NCBI GenBank assembly: GCA_050480245.1
Contig: JBCNEQ010000001.1
Source of the DNA: Anoxybacillus sp050480245
GTDB lineage: Bacteria; Bacillota; Bacilli; Bacillales; Anoxybacillaceae
Strand: one strand, 5' to 3'
DNA: 64,000 nucleotides
Part shown: positions 1 to 8,082 of the stretch, piece after piece
Position numbering within the stretch: the first letter of the stretch is position 1
Layout of the letters: the number at the start of each line of letters is the position of its first letter
Program-made: the position numbers and the translations under genes
Notes under the pieces: generated by a model
The model's input: only the letters and a program-made list of their open reading frames with translations
Databases searched by the model: none
Told to the model about the DNA's origin: nothing

Positions 1-121
1 TTACTTACATTCTACAGGAAAAGTGCTCTTTTTTCTATGTTTCTATGGATATTATTGGTTAATCAACACACGTGATAGGGTATCTCTGAAATAGATTTAG
101 AATAGAGGGAGACTAGTTTCC

Positions 122-159
122 TCCACACAAGAGACTGAATATTCAGTCTCTTGTGTGGA
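122..159. repeat. 38-bp perfect palindrome beside a dead IS256 element
   Basis: Positions 122-140 and 141-159 are exact reverse complements with no spacer, centred on GAATATTC. As RNA it would form a long hairpin. It lies 40 bp beyond the stop codon of the transposase remnant, so it may be part of the element's end, a terminator, or an insertion-derived structure. Neither side has a clear T-run, so terminator function is uncertain. The rest of 1-199 shows no gene. Confidence 0.6.
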
Positions 160-199
160 AAGGGAGAATCCCCTTATCTCATTTATTTACAGTATTTGG

Positions 200-1349
200 T
201 TAATTGTAACGTTCTTCAAACATTCGTTGAAGGGCTTCATGCGCTTCGGCAAATCCTCGTAACTTTCTCCCTGCCCATTTCTCATTAAAATCTTGGATGG
301 TCAAATACACGACTTTTTCAGCGGCTTCTAAACTACTCAAACTGTTCATCGGCTTTAGGCGTTTCCGAATCTCCTTGATCGTTCGTTCGATGGCATTCGT
401 CGTGTAAATCACACTTCGAATACTGCTTGGATAATCCATAAATGTAAGGAGGACATCCAACTCATTGGCCCAAGATTGGACTTCTCTCGGGTACTTGCTG
501 GACCATTTCGACTCAAACTGTTGAAACATCTGTAACGCTATCTTCTTATTCGGTGCGCGATAAATCAGTTTGAGATCCTCTGCCACTTCAAATTGATCTT
601 TTTTCCGAACACGATGTAAGGTATTACGTACTTTGTGAACGACACAACGCTGCACATCGGCTTTCGGATAAACCGAGCGAAAAGCTTCCCCCAGCCCCGG
701 AAGACCATCAAATATGCCCAGAAGCACTTCCTTGACGCCGTATTGAAGAATTTCCTGCCATACATAGGCGCTTTCTTGTCCTCCCACAAAGAAATCAAGA
801 ATTTCGCGATATCCTTCTTCGTTCACCCCTAACACCACATAAATGACTTCTTTCTCCACGGTTTCGCGACGAAGTTTTACGTATAAACCATCCAAATATA
901 AGACGGAATAACGCTTGTGCAGTGGACGAGTGTGCCATTTCTCGATGTCTTCCTTCACTACATCGGTGATACGGCTGATCGTTGCAGGAGAATAGGCATT
1001 GCCTAAAATTCGTTCAATAAACTTGCCAATTTCACGCGTGCTCATGCCACTTTAATACATCCTGATGATGGCTTCCTCAGCCGGTGTGGCGTTGGTAAGG
1101 AGCGAACAATTGGGTTTGAAATTCTCCGTTTCGGTCTCTTGGGACCAAAAGACCTTCAATCCGGCCATATTGTGTATCTAGATTTCGTTGATAGTAGCCG
1201 TTTCTCATATTGGATGTGTCCGCCTGTTCGATTTCGAGGAAATGTTTGATTTCTTCCCGCATGATCAGTTCTAATTTTTCCTTTACAAACTGACGAATGA
1301 CACTTTCCAGTTGATTTGCCCAGTCGACATTCGGTATACTTTTAGACAT
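200..1349 (-). pseudogene. IS256-family transposase, broken by frameshift and stop
   Basis: Two consecutive minus-strand reading frames, 1077-1349 (N-terminal 90 residues) and 200-1045 (C-terminal 281 residues), together make an almost full-length IS256-family (mutator-like) DDE transposase of about 380 residues. The C-terminal part carries the family's YLDGLYVKLR, FDGLPGLGEAF and TTNAIERTIKEIRKRLKP segments. At about 1074-1080 the frame breaks: the N-terminal frame ends at TGA directly after HTG, and the conserved continuation resumes in another frame. That frame also has TAA at about 1050-1052, where Gln is expected (MY-stop-SGMS), a C-to-T change. Two independent lesions mean it is inactive unless helped in trans. 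Terminal inverted repeats were not resolved with certainty. An imperfect inverted pair (aggtagggt...accctacct) flanks 1350-1409. Confidence 0.85.
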
Positions 1350-1457
1350 AGGTAGGGTTCTCCTTTCTCTGGAATGTGTTGTGGTCCAAATCAGAGAATA
1401 CCCTACCTTTTTTCTTTTGGTCTAGCAAAATGCTTTACACAAAATTTTATACATCAT

Positions 1458-1482
1458 CTGCTGGTTAGCCAGCAGTTTTTTT
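1458..1482 (+). terminator. Rho-independent terminator
   Basis: A 7-bp stem CTGCTGG/CCAGCAG with a TTAG loop is followed directly by seven T residues. It reads on the + strand and lies between the dead IS256 element and the yhgE gene. The + strand gene it once served is not in the window. Confidence 0.7.
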
Positions 1483-1588
1483 GTAAACATACCGTGCTCG
1501 TTTCCAATCCGCCGCTTATGTTTAGTTTTTTTTCATTGGTTTATACTAACAAAAGCAGTTTAATCACACTGAAGGGAAGTTGAGGTTC

Positions 1589-3760
1589 GTGAAAAAGATA
1601 TGGAATCTTTATGTTCACGATATGAAGCAAATAGCAACAAACTGGGTAGCGGCGGTATTGGTAGGCGGATTGCTTCTTCTGCCATCGCTTTATGCGTGGG
1701 TGAATATCGAAGCTTCTATTGATCCGTATGCCAACACGAGAAACATTAAAGTAGGAATTGTCAATGAAGACAAAGGGGCAAAAATTCAAGGACATGCGTT
1801 TAACGCCGGAAAAGAAATTGTTAGGGCGCTACGAAACAATCATGACTTAGGCTGGAAATTTGTTAGCAAACAAGAAGGAATGAAAAACGTCCGCTATGGC
1901 GATTATTTTGCGACGATCGTCATTCCAAGCGATTTTTCAAAAAAATTGGCTACCATTGTGCAAGATAGGCCGGAGCAGGCCGTCATTCATTACCATGAAA
2001 ATGACAAAAAGAACGCGATTGCGCCGAGAATCACATCCAAAGGAGCAAGCACCATCACCGAGCAAGTAAGCGATCAATTTGTCGCTGTTGTCAACAGCGT
2101 TTTGTTTTCTATCTTTCATGAAGCGGGGGTGGCATTAGAACAACAGCTGCCAGATATTCGCCATTTTGAGACCCTGATTTTTCAGCTGCAGACGAAGCTG
2201 CCGGAAATCAAGCGGCTGTTAAACCAATCGATGTCCGACGCGAAAGAGGCGGAACGGCTCGTCAATAAAGTGGAAAAAACGTTTCCCGAAGCGAAACGGA
2301 TCGTCAACAGCGGCATTGCGTTTCTTGATGAAATGAATCAGTTTTTCACGAAAGCGGAAGCAAAAACAAAGACATTGACGCCGCAAATCACGGAAAATTT
2401 GCGTACGCTGCAGCAAATCGCCATGTCCATCTATGCCGTAACTAACAAGCTGCAAGAAAACCTTTCCCTTGCCCAGCAGCGGCAATGGCTTTCCGACGTC
2501 CAGAGCATGGCCGCAGCTGGGGAACAAATGGCAGATGAAGCGCAAACACAGCTTCGCATATTCAATAACATGATCGAAAAGCGAGCTTTCTCTCGCACGG
2601 CTTCCGCCAATATGGAACAATTGTCCGGCCGTCTGACAGGCATAAAATCTAATTTAAGAGAAGCACAACGCCTTGCCAAGTTAGCGTACGAGCAAAGTGA
2701 AAACGGGGCGCAGCTAGGCAACCATCTTCTCACCGACCTAAATGAGCGGGCGGCAGCTGCGGTAAAGCAAGTCGATCGGGTAATGAATGAATACGAGCAA
2801 CATATCGCACCACTCATGAAAGAAAAAATGAACGAAACGAAGCAGACGCTTCAAGACGCCCACCGCATACTCGCGGACATCGCCAACACCATTCTGGAAT
2901 TAGAGCGGTTTCTTCAGCACGCCGGCAGCGGTCTCAAGCAGGGGGAAGAAATGTTGCAGACGGCAAACGATCAGTATCCGTTTCTTGCGCGGAAAGTCAA
3001 CGATATCGCTTCCTTTCTTGTAAAATTGAAAAAAGAGACAAACATCTACGACATCATTCGTTTATTAAAAAATGATCCAAGAGCAAAAGGTGAATTTTTG
3101 GCCCATCCCGTCGACTTAAAGACGCATAGATTGTTTCCGCTTCCGAACTATGGATCGGGGATGAACCCGTTTTATACCGTCTTGTCCATATGGGTGGGCT
3201 GTCTGCTGTTAGTGTCGTTGCTTTCTACCGAACCTTATGAGGCAGAAGGGTATACCAGCAGAGAAATTTATTTTGGCCGGCTGCTGACGTTTTGGACATG
3301 CAGCAGTATTCAGGCGCTTATTGTCACGTTAGGAGATGTATCTCTTTTAAAGAATATTTATATTCATGACCCCGGCTGGTTCATCCTCTTTGGGCTGTTA
3401 TGCAACTTTGTGTTTATTGTCATTGTCTTTACGCTCGTATCAGTATTCAGCGACGTCGGCAAGGCGCTGGCCATCGTCCTGCTCGTTTTCCAAATCGCTG
3501 GAGCAGGGGGGACGTATCCGGTTCAGCTTATTCCGGAATTTTTCCAAAACATCAACCCGTTTTTGCCGTTTACGTATGCGATTGATTTGATGCGCGAAGC
3601 AGTCGGCGGCATTGTGTGGGGAAAAGTGAAAAACGATGCGGTTCGTCTCATGATGTTTGCCGTCCTGGCTCTCTTATTAGGTACGCTTCTGAAAGAACCG
3701 TTGAACAAATACATGCATTCGCTGCATGCGAAAGCGAAAAAAAGCGGATTGTTTCATTAA
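1589..3760 (+). CDS. yhgE: YhgE/Pip-family membrane protein
   Basis: Large membrane protein of about 723 residues related to B. subtilis YhgE and the lactococcal phage infection protein Pip. One membrane helix lies near residues 20-40 and is followed by the family's extracytoplasmic start (NIKVGIVNEDKGAKIQG). A long coiled-coil-rich middle covers about 190-480. Four to five hydrophobic helices at about 525-715 resemble an ABC-2-type permease. The frame is open from TTG at 1580, but GAAGGGA at 1571-1577 sits only 2 nt from that codon and 11 nt from GTG at 1589, so GTG is preferred. Family roles include phage adsorption and a type VII secretion link; the substrate here is unknown. It lies alone between two insertion elements. 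No strong terminator was seen in the 118 bp downstream. Confidence 0.85.
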   Translation: MKKIWNLYVHDMKQIATNWVAAVLVGGLLLLPSLYAWVNIEASIDPYANTRNIKVGIVNEDKGAKIQGHAFNAGKEIVRALRNNHDLGWKFVSKQEGMKNVRYGDYFATIVIPSDFSKKLATIVQDRPEQAVIHYHENDKKNAIAPRITSKGASTITEQVSDQFVAVVNSVLFSIFHEAGVALEQQLPDIRHFETLIFQLQTKLPEIKRLLNQSMSDAKEAERLVNKVEKTFPEAKRIVNSGIAFLDEMNQFFTKAEAKTKTLTPQITENLRTLQQIAMSIYAVTNKLQENLSLAQQRQWLSDVQSMAAAGEQMADEAQTQLRIFNNMIEKRAFSRTASANMEQLSGRLTGIKSNLREAQRLAKLAYEQSENGAQLGNHLLTDLNERAAAAVKQVDRVMNEYEQHIAPLMKEKMNETKQTLQDAHRILADIANTILELERFLQHAGSGLKQGEEMLQTANDQYPFLARKVNDIASFLVKLKKETNIYDIIRLLKNDPRAKGEFLAHPVDLKTHRLFPLPNYGSGMNPFYTVLSIWVGCLLLVSLLSTEPYEAEGYTSREIYFGRLLTFWTCSSIQALIVTLGDVSLLKNIYIHDPGWFILFGLLCNFVFIVIVFTLVSVFSDVGKALAIVLLVFQIAGAGGTYPVQLIPEFFQNINPFLPFTYAIDLMREAVGGIVWGKVKNDAVRLMMFAVLALLLGTLLKEPLNKYMHSLHAKAKKSGLFH

Positions 3761-3878
3761 ACTATGCGACATAGGCAAAATGACCGCCTGGCTTTTTTGT
3801 TTATATCCGATGACGCCATCGATGGGAAACAGAAACAGCCAGCGCGGATATGGACGCTGTTTTAAAAAAATAGATTCG

Positions 3879-4745
3879 TTACGGCGGAAGGCACGGATTT
3901 GATTCGTGCCTCAGACTGTTGACAAAATGGTTGTAAGACAGTTGTTTTGAAACCATTTTGTTCCATTTTGATATTTGTTTTGCTTGATGAACTGACGAAA
4001 ATAACGACATACATAAGTGAAAAAGAGGAGAGGCGCCCATTCCCCATAGGCAGTTTGCTAATTTCTTTAAATTCATCGCAGCACAAACAAGCATCGCCTG
4101 CATCTGGTTTCTTTCCAATCCACGGTAATTTGTCCAGCGCAGACCATGCTTCTCTTTCAAATCTGCAAAATTTCGTTCGATTGTCTCTTTTCTTCGTTCA
4201 TACAACTCCCGATGCTCCGGCACATATCGTAAATGCTCGGCTTCTTCATAGTAAGTATGGCTTTTGCTTTCTGTGCATCTTTCTAGATAAGGACACGTCT
4301 TGCACACAGATGGATCGGATTTATATTCCCGATAACCTTCCCGATTCGTTGTTGAATAAGATAACACTTGGTTATTTGGACAAAGGTAACAATCAAAATG
4401 TTCGTCATATGCAAATTCAGATTTCCGAAAGAACCCATCTTTCGTTTTTGGACGAGTGTATGGCCAAATCGGATCAATCCCTTGTTCTAATAGGTATTTC
4501 GCAATGGCTGGCGTCTTGTATCCTGCATCGATGCACACGTCTTTTGGGCGCTGCTTCACTTCCTGTTTGACACGTTCAAACAGTTCGAAAAAGGCTTGAC
4601 TATCATGCACGTTTGCCGCTGTGACATAGGATTGAAGGATCCAGCCATGGCGATCACAGGCCGTATGATAGGAGTAAGCAAATACTCGTTCGCGTTCATT
4701 TTTCACAAACATCCCACTCTCGGGATCTGTCTTACTGATTTTCAC
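3879..4745 (-). CDS. IS1182-family transposase, C-terminal frame
   Basis: The 288-residue frame opens with GTG overlapping the upstream TGA (GTGA) and runs in the -1 frame relative to the N-terminal part. It starts at the conserved TDPESGMFVK segment. It carries the second catalytic Asp (VCIDAGYKTP, about residue 70), a Cys-rich block with CPNNQ, CKTCPYLERC, and the final Glu in IERNFADLKEKHG. No good independent ribosome site precedes the GTG, so expression alone would be weak. Together with the N-terminal frame the DDE triad is complete, so an active fusion is possible if -1 frameshifting occurs. Confidence 0.8.
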   Translation of the reverse strand: MKISKTDPESGMFVKNERERVFAYSYHTACDRHGWILQSYVTAANVHDSQAFFELFERVKQEVKQRPKDVCIDAGYKTPAIAKYLLEQGIDPIWPYTRPKTKDGFFRKSEFAYDEHFDCYLCPNNQVLSYSTTNREGYREYKSDPSVCKTCPYLERCTESKSHTYYEEAEHLRYVPEHRELYERRKETIERNFADLKEKHGLRWTNYRGLERNQMQAMLVCAAMNLKKLANCLWGMGASPLFHLCMSLFSSVHQAKQISKWNKMVSKQLSYNHFVNSLRHESNPCLPP

Positions 4746-5347
4746 TTCTCGTTTTTTTCTGTTTCTGGCGGTAGTGGAGATTTTCCGTGTGCGATGCGGT
4801 CTCGTTCAATCTCTTTTTCCAATTCCTCTTGATACGCTTTCGCTTCGACTTCTGCCACTTCGGTGTTGAATTTTCTTTTGTTTGCACTCGCCTTCACATG
4901 GGTAGAATCAACAAATACGACACTTGGATCCACCAGCCCGTGTTGAAAGGCTTCTTCTAAGATTCTTGAAAAGATCTTTTGAAAGACGTCTGTCCCTGCA
5001 AAACGTCGTGCGTAGTTTTTGCTTGGAGTCGAATGATGTGGGACAGGATCATGAAGACTCAATCCTAAAAACCATCGATAGACTACGTTTGTTCGAATTT
5101 GTTCCACCGTTTCACGCATCGAACGAATGCCGAAGATATAACGGATCAAGTACATTTTGAACAACACAACCGGATCAATACTTGGTCGTCCATGGTCGGG
5201 TGAGTATAGATCTTTGACGATGTCGTAAATAAAAGAGAAGTCAATCGCTTTTTCTAGCTTACGCACAAGGTGATCCCCGAGAACAAGGTCATCAATCTTT
5301 ACCGTTGTTTCCACATGTCTACGATCTTCTTGATGACGTTGAAGCAT
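4742..5347 (-). CDS. IS1182-family transposase, N-terminal frame
   Basis: The 201-residue frame holds the N-terminal family domain (residues 1-100, ending in the Y-R-W-F-L-G region) and the first catalytic Asp in VVFVDSTHVKASANK near residue 150. A strong GGAGAGGGGG stands before the ATG at 5347. The frame ends in ETEKNEK-stop. On the coding strand the seven bases at 4757-4751 are A AAA AAC in zero frame, a canonical -1 slippery heptamer. Slipping there enters the downstream frame and gives ETEKKREVKISKTDPESG, which reads as a continuous family protein. The frame could thus be joined by programmed frameshifting or be a simple indel in the A-run. Confidence 0.8.
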   Translation of the reverse strand: MLQRHQEDRRHVETTVKIDDLVLGDHLVRKLEKAIDFSFIYDIVKDLYSPDHGRPSIDPVVLFKMYLIRYIFGIRSMRETVEQIRTNVVYRWFLGLSLHDPVPHHSTPSKNYARRFAGTDVFQKIFSRILEEAFQHGLVDPSVVFVDSTHVKASANKRKFNTEVAEVEAKAYQEELEKEIERDRIAHGKSPLPPETEKNEK

Positions 5348-5390
5348 CCGATTCCCCCCTCTCCTATACCCTTGTACCTATATATTAAAA

Positions 5391-5425
5391 CAGCTTGTCG
5401 ACTTTGTCGACAAGCTGAAAGGGTT
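5391..5425 (-). terminator. Terminator after the radical SAM gene
   Basis: A perfect 12-bp stem (CAGCTTGTCGAC/GTCGACAAGCTG, 5391-5417) with a 3-nt loop lies 11 nt past the radical SAM stop codon. On the minus strand it is followed by GTTTTAAT. The location fits a terminator for that gene. Part of it could also belong to the end of the neighbouring insertion element. Confidence 0.7.
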
Positions 5426-5427
5426 GG

Positions 5428-6543
5428 CTATTCGCCGACCTTTTCTTTTTGACGCCACGCTTTCGGAATGTAAATACAATATGGCTCACTCGCTAAGTAG
5501 TCGCCTGTAACCGCGTACGCTCTAGAACGCGATCCGCCACAAACGTAGCGAAATTCACACACGCCACATTTTCCTTTATATCCGTCTGGATTTCTTAACT
5601 GTTTGAAAATCAGAGAATGGCGATAAATGTATGATAGCGGTTGTTCGCGTACATTTCCTGCTTTTACAGGCAACAATCCGCTCGGATATACATCGCCAAT
5701 ATGGGAAATAAATACAAAGCCATTTCCGTCGTTTACTCCTTTTGGGGCACGTCCTAGCCCATCTACTTGCCCGGTCAGCCCTTTCATTAACACGTCTTCA
5801 TAACGAATAGCTTGATCAATTTGTTGCTCTCGCATTTTTTGTTGCAATACAACGCGTCGATAATGTTGTCCTGCAGTCGTTTTAATATCAAACGGTACAC
5901 GTTTACTCGTTTCATAAAGCCAACGAAACACTTTTTCATGCTCAACGGGTGAAATCATATCCGTCTCTTTCCCCCTGCCTGTCGGTACGAGAAAAAATAC
6001 GCTCCAAAGCACACATCCAAGCTTTTCAACAAGTTGCACCATTTCATCAAGAACATGAACGTTATAACGAGAGATGACTGTATTTATTTGAATGGGAATG
6101 TCGAGTTCGTGTAAATATTGAATCGCTTTCATCGTTAAGTCGAACGAGCCAGGTGTTCCGCGAAAGTGATCGTGAATTTGGGCGTTTGGTCCATCTAAAC
6201 TAAACGCCCATCGCGCTAAGCCGACTTCTTTTGCTTTTCGGATCGCTTCCTTCGTTACGTTTGGTGTGGCACTTGGCGTCATCGATACACGAAGTCCTTT
6301 ATCAATCGCATATTTAGCAATATCGTACACATCTGGACGCATAAGCGGATCGCCACCTGTGAACACGAGAAGAGGTTGATCCATTTCACAAATGTCATCA
6401 ATAAGTTGTTTTCCCTCTTCAAACGTTAATTCACGTGGGTCACGATGATATTGCGCTTCGGCCCGACAATGAAGACAGTTGAGCTGACATGCCCGTGTTA
6501 ACTCCCATATAACGATAAATGGATTTTGATGAAAATCACGCAT
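5428..6543 (-). CDS. Radical SAM/SPASM domain protein (TIGR04053-like)
   Basis: The 371-residue protein has a classic radical SAM cluster-binding motif CxxxCxxC (C19, C23, C26), followed by the glycine-rich FTGGDPLMRPD. A C-terminal SPASM-type segment, CGVCEFRYVCGG near 325-340 plus a later Cys, suggests one or more auxiliary Fe-S clusters. Similar proteins group with the TIGR04053 family and with the heme/mycofactocin maturase relatives (AhbD/MftC-like); the substrate is unknown. A ribosome site CGGAGGGATC precedes ATG at 6543. The gene stands behind an exact Crp/Fnr-type operator at -41.5, so oxygen-limited expression is likely. Its divergent neighbour is a CDGSH protein. The radical SAM class is certain; the reaction is not. 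Confidence 0.85.
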   Translation of the reverse strand: MRDFHQNPFIVIWELTRACQLNCLHCRAEAQYHRDPRELTFEEGKQLIDDICEMDQPLLVFTGGDPLMRPDVYDIAKYAIDKGLRVSMTPSATPNVTKEAIRKAKEVGLARWAFSLDGPNAQIHDHFRGTPGSFDLTMKAIQYLHELDIPIQINTVISRYNVHVLDEMVQLVEKLGCVLWSVFFLVPTGRGKETDMISPVEHEKVFRWLYETSKRVPFDIKTTAGQHYRRVVLQQKMREQQIDQAIRYEDVLMKGLTGQVDGLGRAPKGVNDGNGFVFISHIGDVYPSGLLPVKAGNVREQPLSYIYRHSLIFKQLRNPDGYKGKCGVCEFRYVCGGSRSRAYAVTGDYLASEPYCIYIPKAWRQKEKVGE

Positions 6544-6574
6544 TTTGATCCCTCCGATTCAATCACTACTTTCC

Positions 6575-6617
6575 ATTGTACAAGAAGGAATATTTATATC
6601 ATGTGACATTGATCACA
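6575..6617 (-). promoter_or_regulatory. Class II Fnr-type promoter of the radical SAM gene
   Basis: TGTGACATTGATCACA at 6602-6617 is a perfect TGTGA-N6-TCACA site. On the minus strand a -10 box TACAAT lies at 6580-6575, which sets the start point near 6568 and the operator centre at exactly -41.5. This is the standard class II activation geometry for Crp/Fnr proteins. No strong -35 box is seen, as expected for an activator-dependent promoter. B. subtilis Fnr recognises this consensus. The divergent CDGSH gene lies about 110 bp away on the other side and could also respond. Confidence 0.75.
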
Positions 6618-6729
6618 AAAAATCACATCCATTTATCTTGTCACTGTTCTGACAAATATGCACGTCCTTGCATTTCTAATATAAAATAGATAGTATATAC
6701 GATATAAGGTATACAAGGAGGTGGAATAT

Positions 6730-6936
6730 ATGGCAAAAGTACAAATTAAAGTGATGGATAATGGTTCATTTCGTGTAACCGGCGATGTTGAATTAATTGA
6801 CATGGAAGGAAACAAGTTTGAAACAAAAGAAACGTTTTCTCTCTGTCGTTGCGGGCTCTCACAAAACATGCCGTTTTGTGATGCAGCCCATAAAGGAAAA
6901 TTTCAATCAGTCGTTCGCGCCCCGAAAAACGAATAA
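6730..6936 (+). CDS. CDGSH iron-sulfur domain protein
   Basis: The 68-residue protein has the CDGSH-type cluster motif CRCGLSQNMPFCDAAH, giving three Cys and one His ligand for a [2Fe-2S] cluster. CDAAH replaces the usual CDG(S/A/T)H. The frame is open from GTG at 6721, but AAGGAGG at 6715-6721 overlaps that codon and sits 8 nt from ATG at 6730, so 6730 is the start. A likely electron-transfer or redox-sensing protein in the cytoplasm. It is divergent from the radical SAM gene and shares its upstream region, which contains the Fnr-type site. Confidence 0.88.
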   Translation: MAKVQIKVMDNGSFRVTGDVELIDMEGNKFETKETFSLCRCGLSQNMPFCDAAHKGKFQSVVRAPKNE

Positions 6937-6968
6937 GCCCGGCTTTTATTCCGGGCTTTTTTATTTTT
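6936..6968 (+). terminator. Terminator of the CDGSH gene
   Basis: A 7-bp stem AGCCCGG/CCGGGCT with an 8-nt loop is followed by TTTTTTATTTTTT on the + strand. It begins at the last base of the CDGSH stop codon and ends at the stop of the convergent yqkB-like gene. Confidence 0.85.
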
Positions 6969-7285
6969 TAGCGCTCAACCAGTGACATGCGCGGATTCAA
7001 TATTTGATTTGGACTTTTTAATTGAAAACACCCTGCCCCATCGACAACGTCAAGCGTCATTTGATCATCGAAAAAAATGAGCTGATGTTTTTCCATCCAA
7101 ATGGGTACATCGTTTGTTTCGATCGCTACATCATGCTCATCTAGTTCATCGATGAGCAACAAAACAGGCACTCCATTTACGGCACATCCGCAACCATCTG
7201 TATCGTATATGAGTTTCACATGTTTATTTCCTTGAACACGACGAAGATGTTCAATCGCTCGTTCCGTGATCGTGATTTTCACCAT
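6968..7285 (-). CDS. yqkB: YqkB-like iron-sulfur assembly family protein
   Basis: The 105-residue protein belongs to the HesB/IscA-like (Fe-S biosynthesis domain) superfamily and resembles B. subtilis YqkB. The signature GCGCAVNGVP near residue 32 contains two of the conserved Cys and a third is at GAGCFQLKSP near residue 84. The role is probably Fe-S cluster handling, but the YqkB subgroup has no proven function. GAGGTG precedes the ATG (7285). It ends at the terminator shared with the CDGSH gene. Confidence 0.8.
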   Translation of the reverse strand: MVKITITERAIEHLRRVQGNKHVKLIYDTDGCGCAVNGVPVLLLIDELDEHDVAIETNDVPIWMEKHQLIFFDDQMTLDVVDGAGCFQLKSPNQILNPRMSLVER

Positions 7286-7296
7286 TTACACCTCGC

Positions 7297-8082
7297 TTAC
7301 TTTTTTAAAAATGCTTGTTTGCCGATTTTTTCAATGAGCGATGGAAATAGTTGATATATACGACTTCCCATATGCATCCAAAACGGCAAGTTCACTTCAC
7401 GCGTTGGAGTAAGCATCGCATCAACGACGCGCTTTGCGACAAATTCCGGGCGAAGCATCCATCGCTTTACGTTCTTTACATATTCCCCAGACGTATCAGC
7501 GACAGTAAAAAAGTTCGTTTCGATTGGTCCAGGGTTTACAGCTGTCACATAAATGCCATACATGGACGCTTCCATTCGTAAACTATTTGTAAATCCGAGC
7601 ACAGCATGTTTTGTCGCCGCATATACGCTCGATTTCGGCGTGGCAATTTTTCCTGCTTGCGATGCGATATTAATAATATGACCCGATCGTTTTTCCATCA
7701 TATGCGCATACACTTTTTTCGTACAAGCGATCAATCCGAGCACATTGACATCAAACATTTGCTTCGCTTCCGAGAGATCGATATGTTCGACATAACGAAA
7801 CACACCAAAACCAGCATTATTGACAAGAATATGTACATCAATAGAAGCAAGCAAACGATCAAATACAGCGTCTACTTCTTTTTCGTTACTAACATCTAAC
7901 TGCTCATATAAGCAAGAAATACTGTACGTTTGTTCAATCTGTTGCGCAATTTGCGCTAGCTTTTCTTTTGAACGTGCGAGCAATATCGGTGTTCCACCGC
8001 ACTTAGCTACTTCGTATGCAATTTGTTCACCAATGCCACTCGATGCTCCTGTAATAACAACGTATTTCCCTTTCAGTTTCAT
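7297..8082 (-). CDS. yqjQ: Short-chain dehydrogenase/reductase YqjQ
   Basis: A 261-residue classical SDR. It has the nucleotide-binding TGASSGIGE at residues 10-18, NNAG near 89, the catalytic Ser region INIASQAGK and the catalytic YAATK motif near 154. A small arginine-poor cofactor loop makes the NAD/NADP choice unclear. The substrate is unknown. Its start overlaps the stop of the upstream MBL hydrolase gene by 4 nt (ATGA), so the two are translationally coupled, as in the B. subtilis yqjPQ pair. Confidence 0.88.
   Translation of the reverse strand: MKLKGKYVVITGASSGIGEQIAYEVAKCGGTPILLARSKEKLAQIAQQIEQTYSISCLYEQLDVSNEKEVDAVFDRLLASIDVHILVNNAGFGVFRYVEHIDLSEAKQMFDVNVLGLIACTKKVYAHMMEKRSGHIINIASQAGKIATPKSSVYAATKHAVLGFTNSLRMEASMYGIYVTAVNPGPIETNFFTVADTSGEYVKNVKRWMLRPEFVAKRVVDAMLTPTREVNLPFWMHMGSRIYQLFPSLIEKIGKQAFLKK

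Larger units (their letters stand above)
3879..5347 (-). mobile_element. IS1182-family insertion sequence (transposase in two frames)
   Basis: The two overlapping minus-strand frames described separately together make a DDE transposase of about 488 residues of the IS1182 family. Element ends were not fixed: no convincing terminal inverted repeat or target duplication was found by eye in 3761-3878 or 5348-5427. The element sits between yhgE and a radical SAM gene. The region therefore differs from the conserved backbone to its right. Confidence 0.75.

Noticed and set aside
1374..1583. Small + strand frame before yhgE
   Set aside because: It crosses the terminator hairpin at 1458-1482 and shows no conserved motif or ribosome site.
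3947..4570. A 207-codon frame on the + strand
   Set aside because: It lies opposite the IS1182 transposase, has no ribosome site and no recognisable domain; it is a shadow frame.
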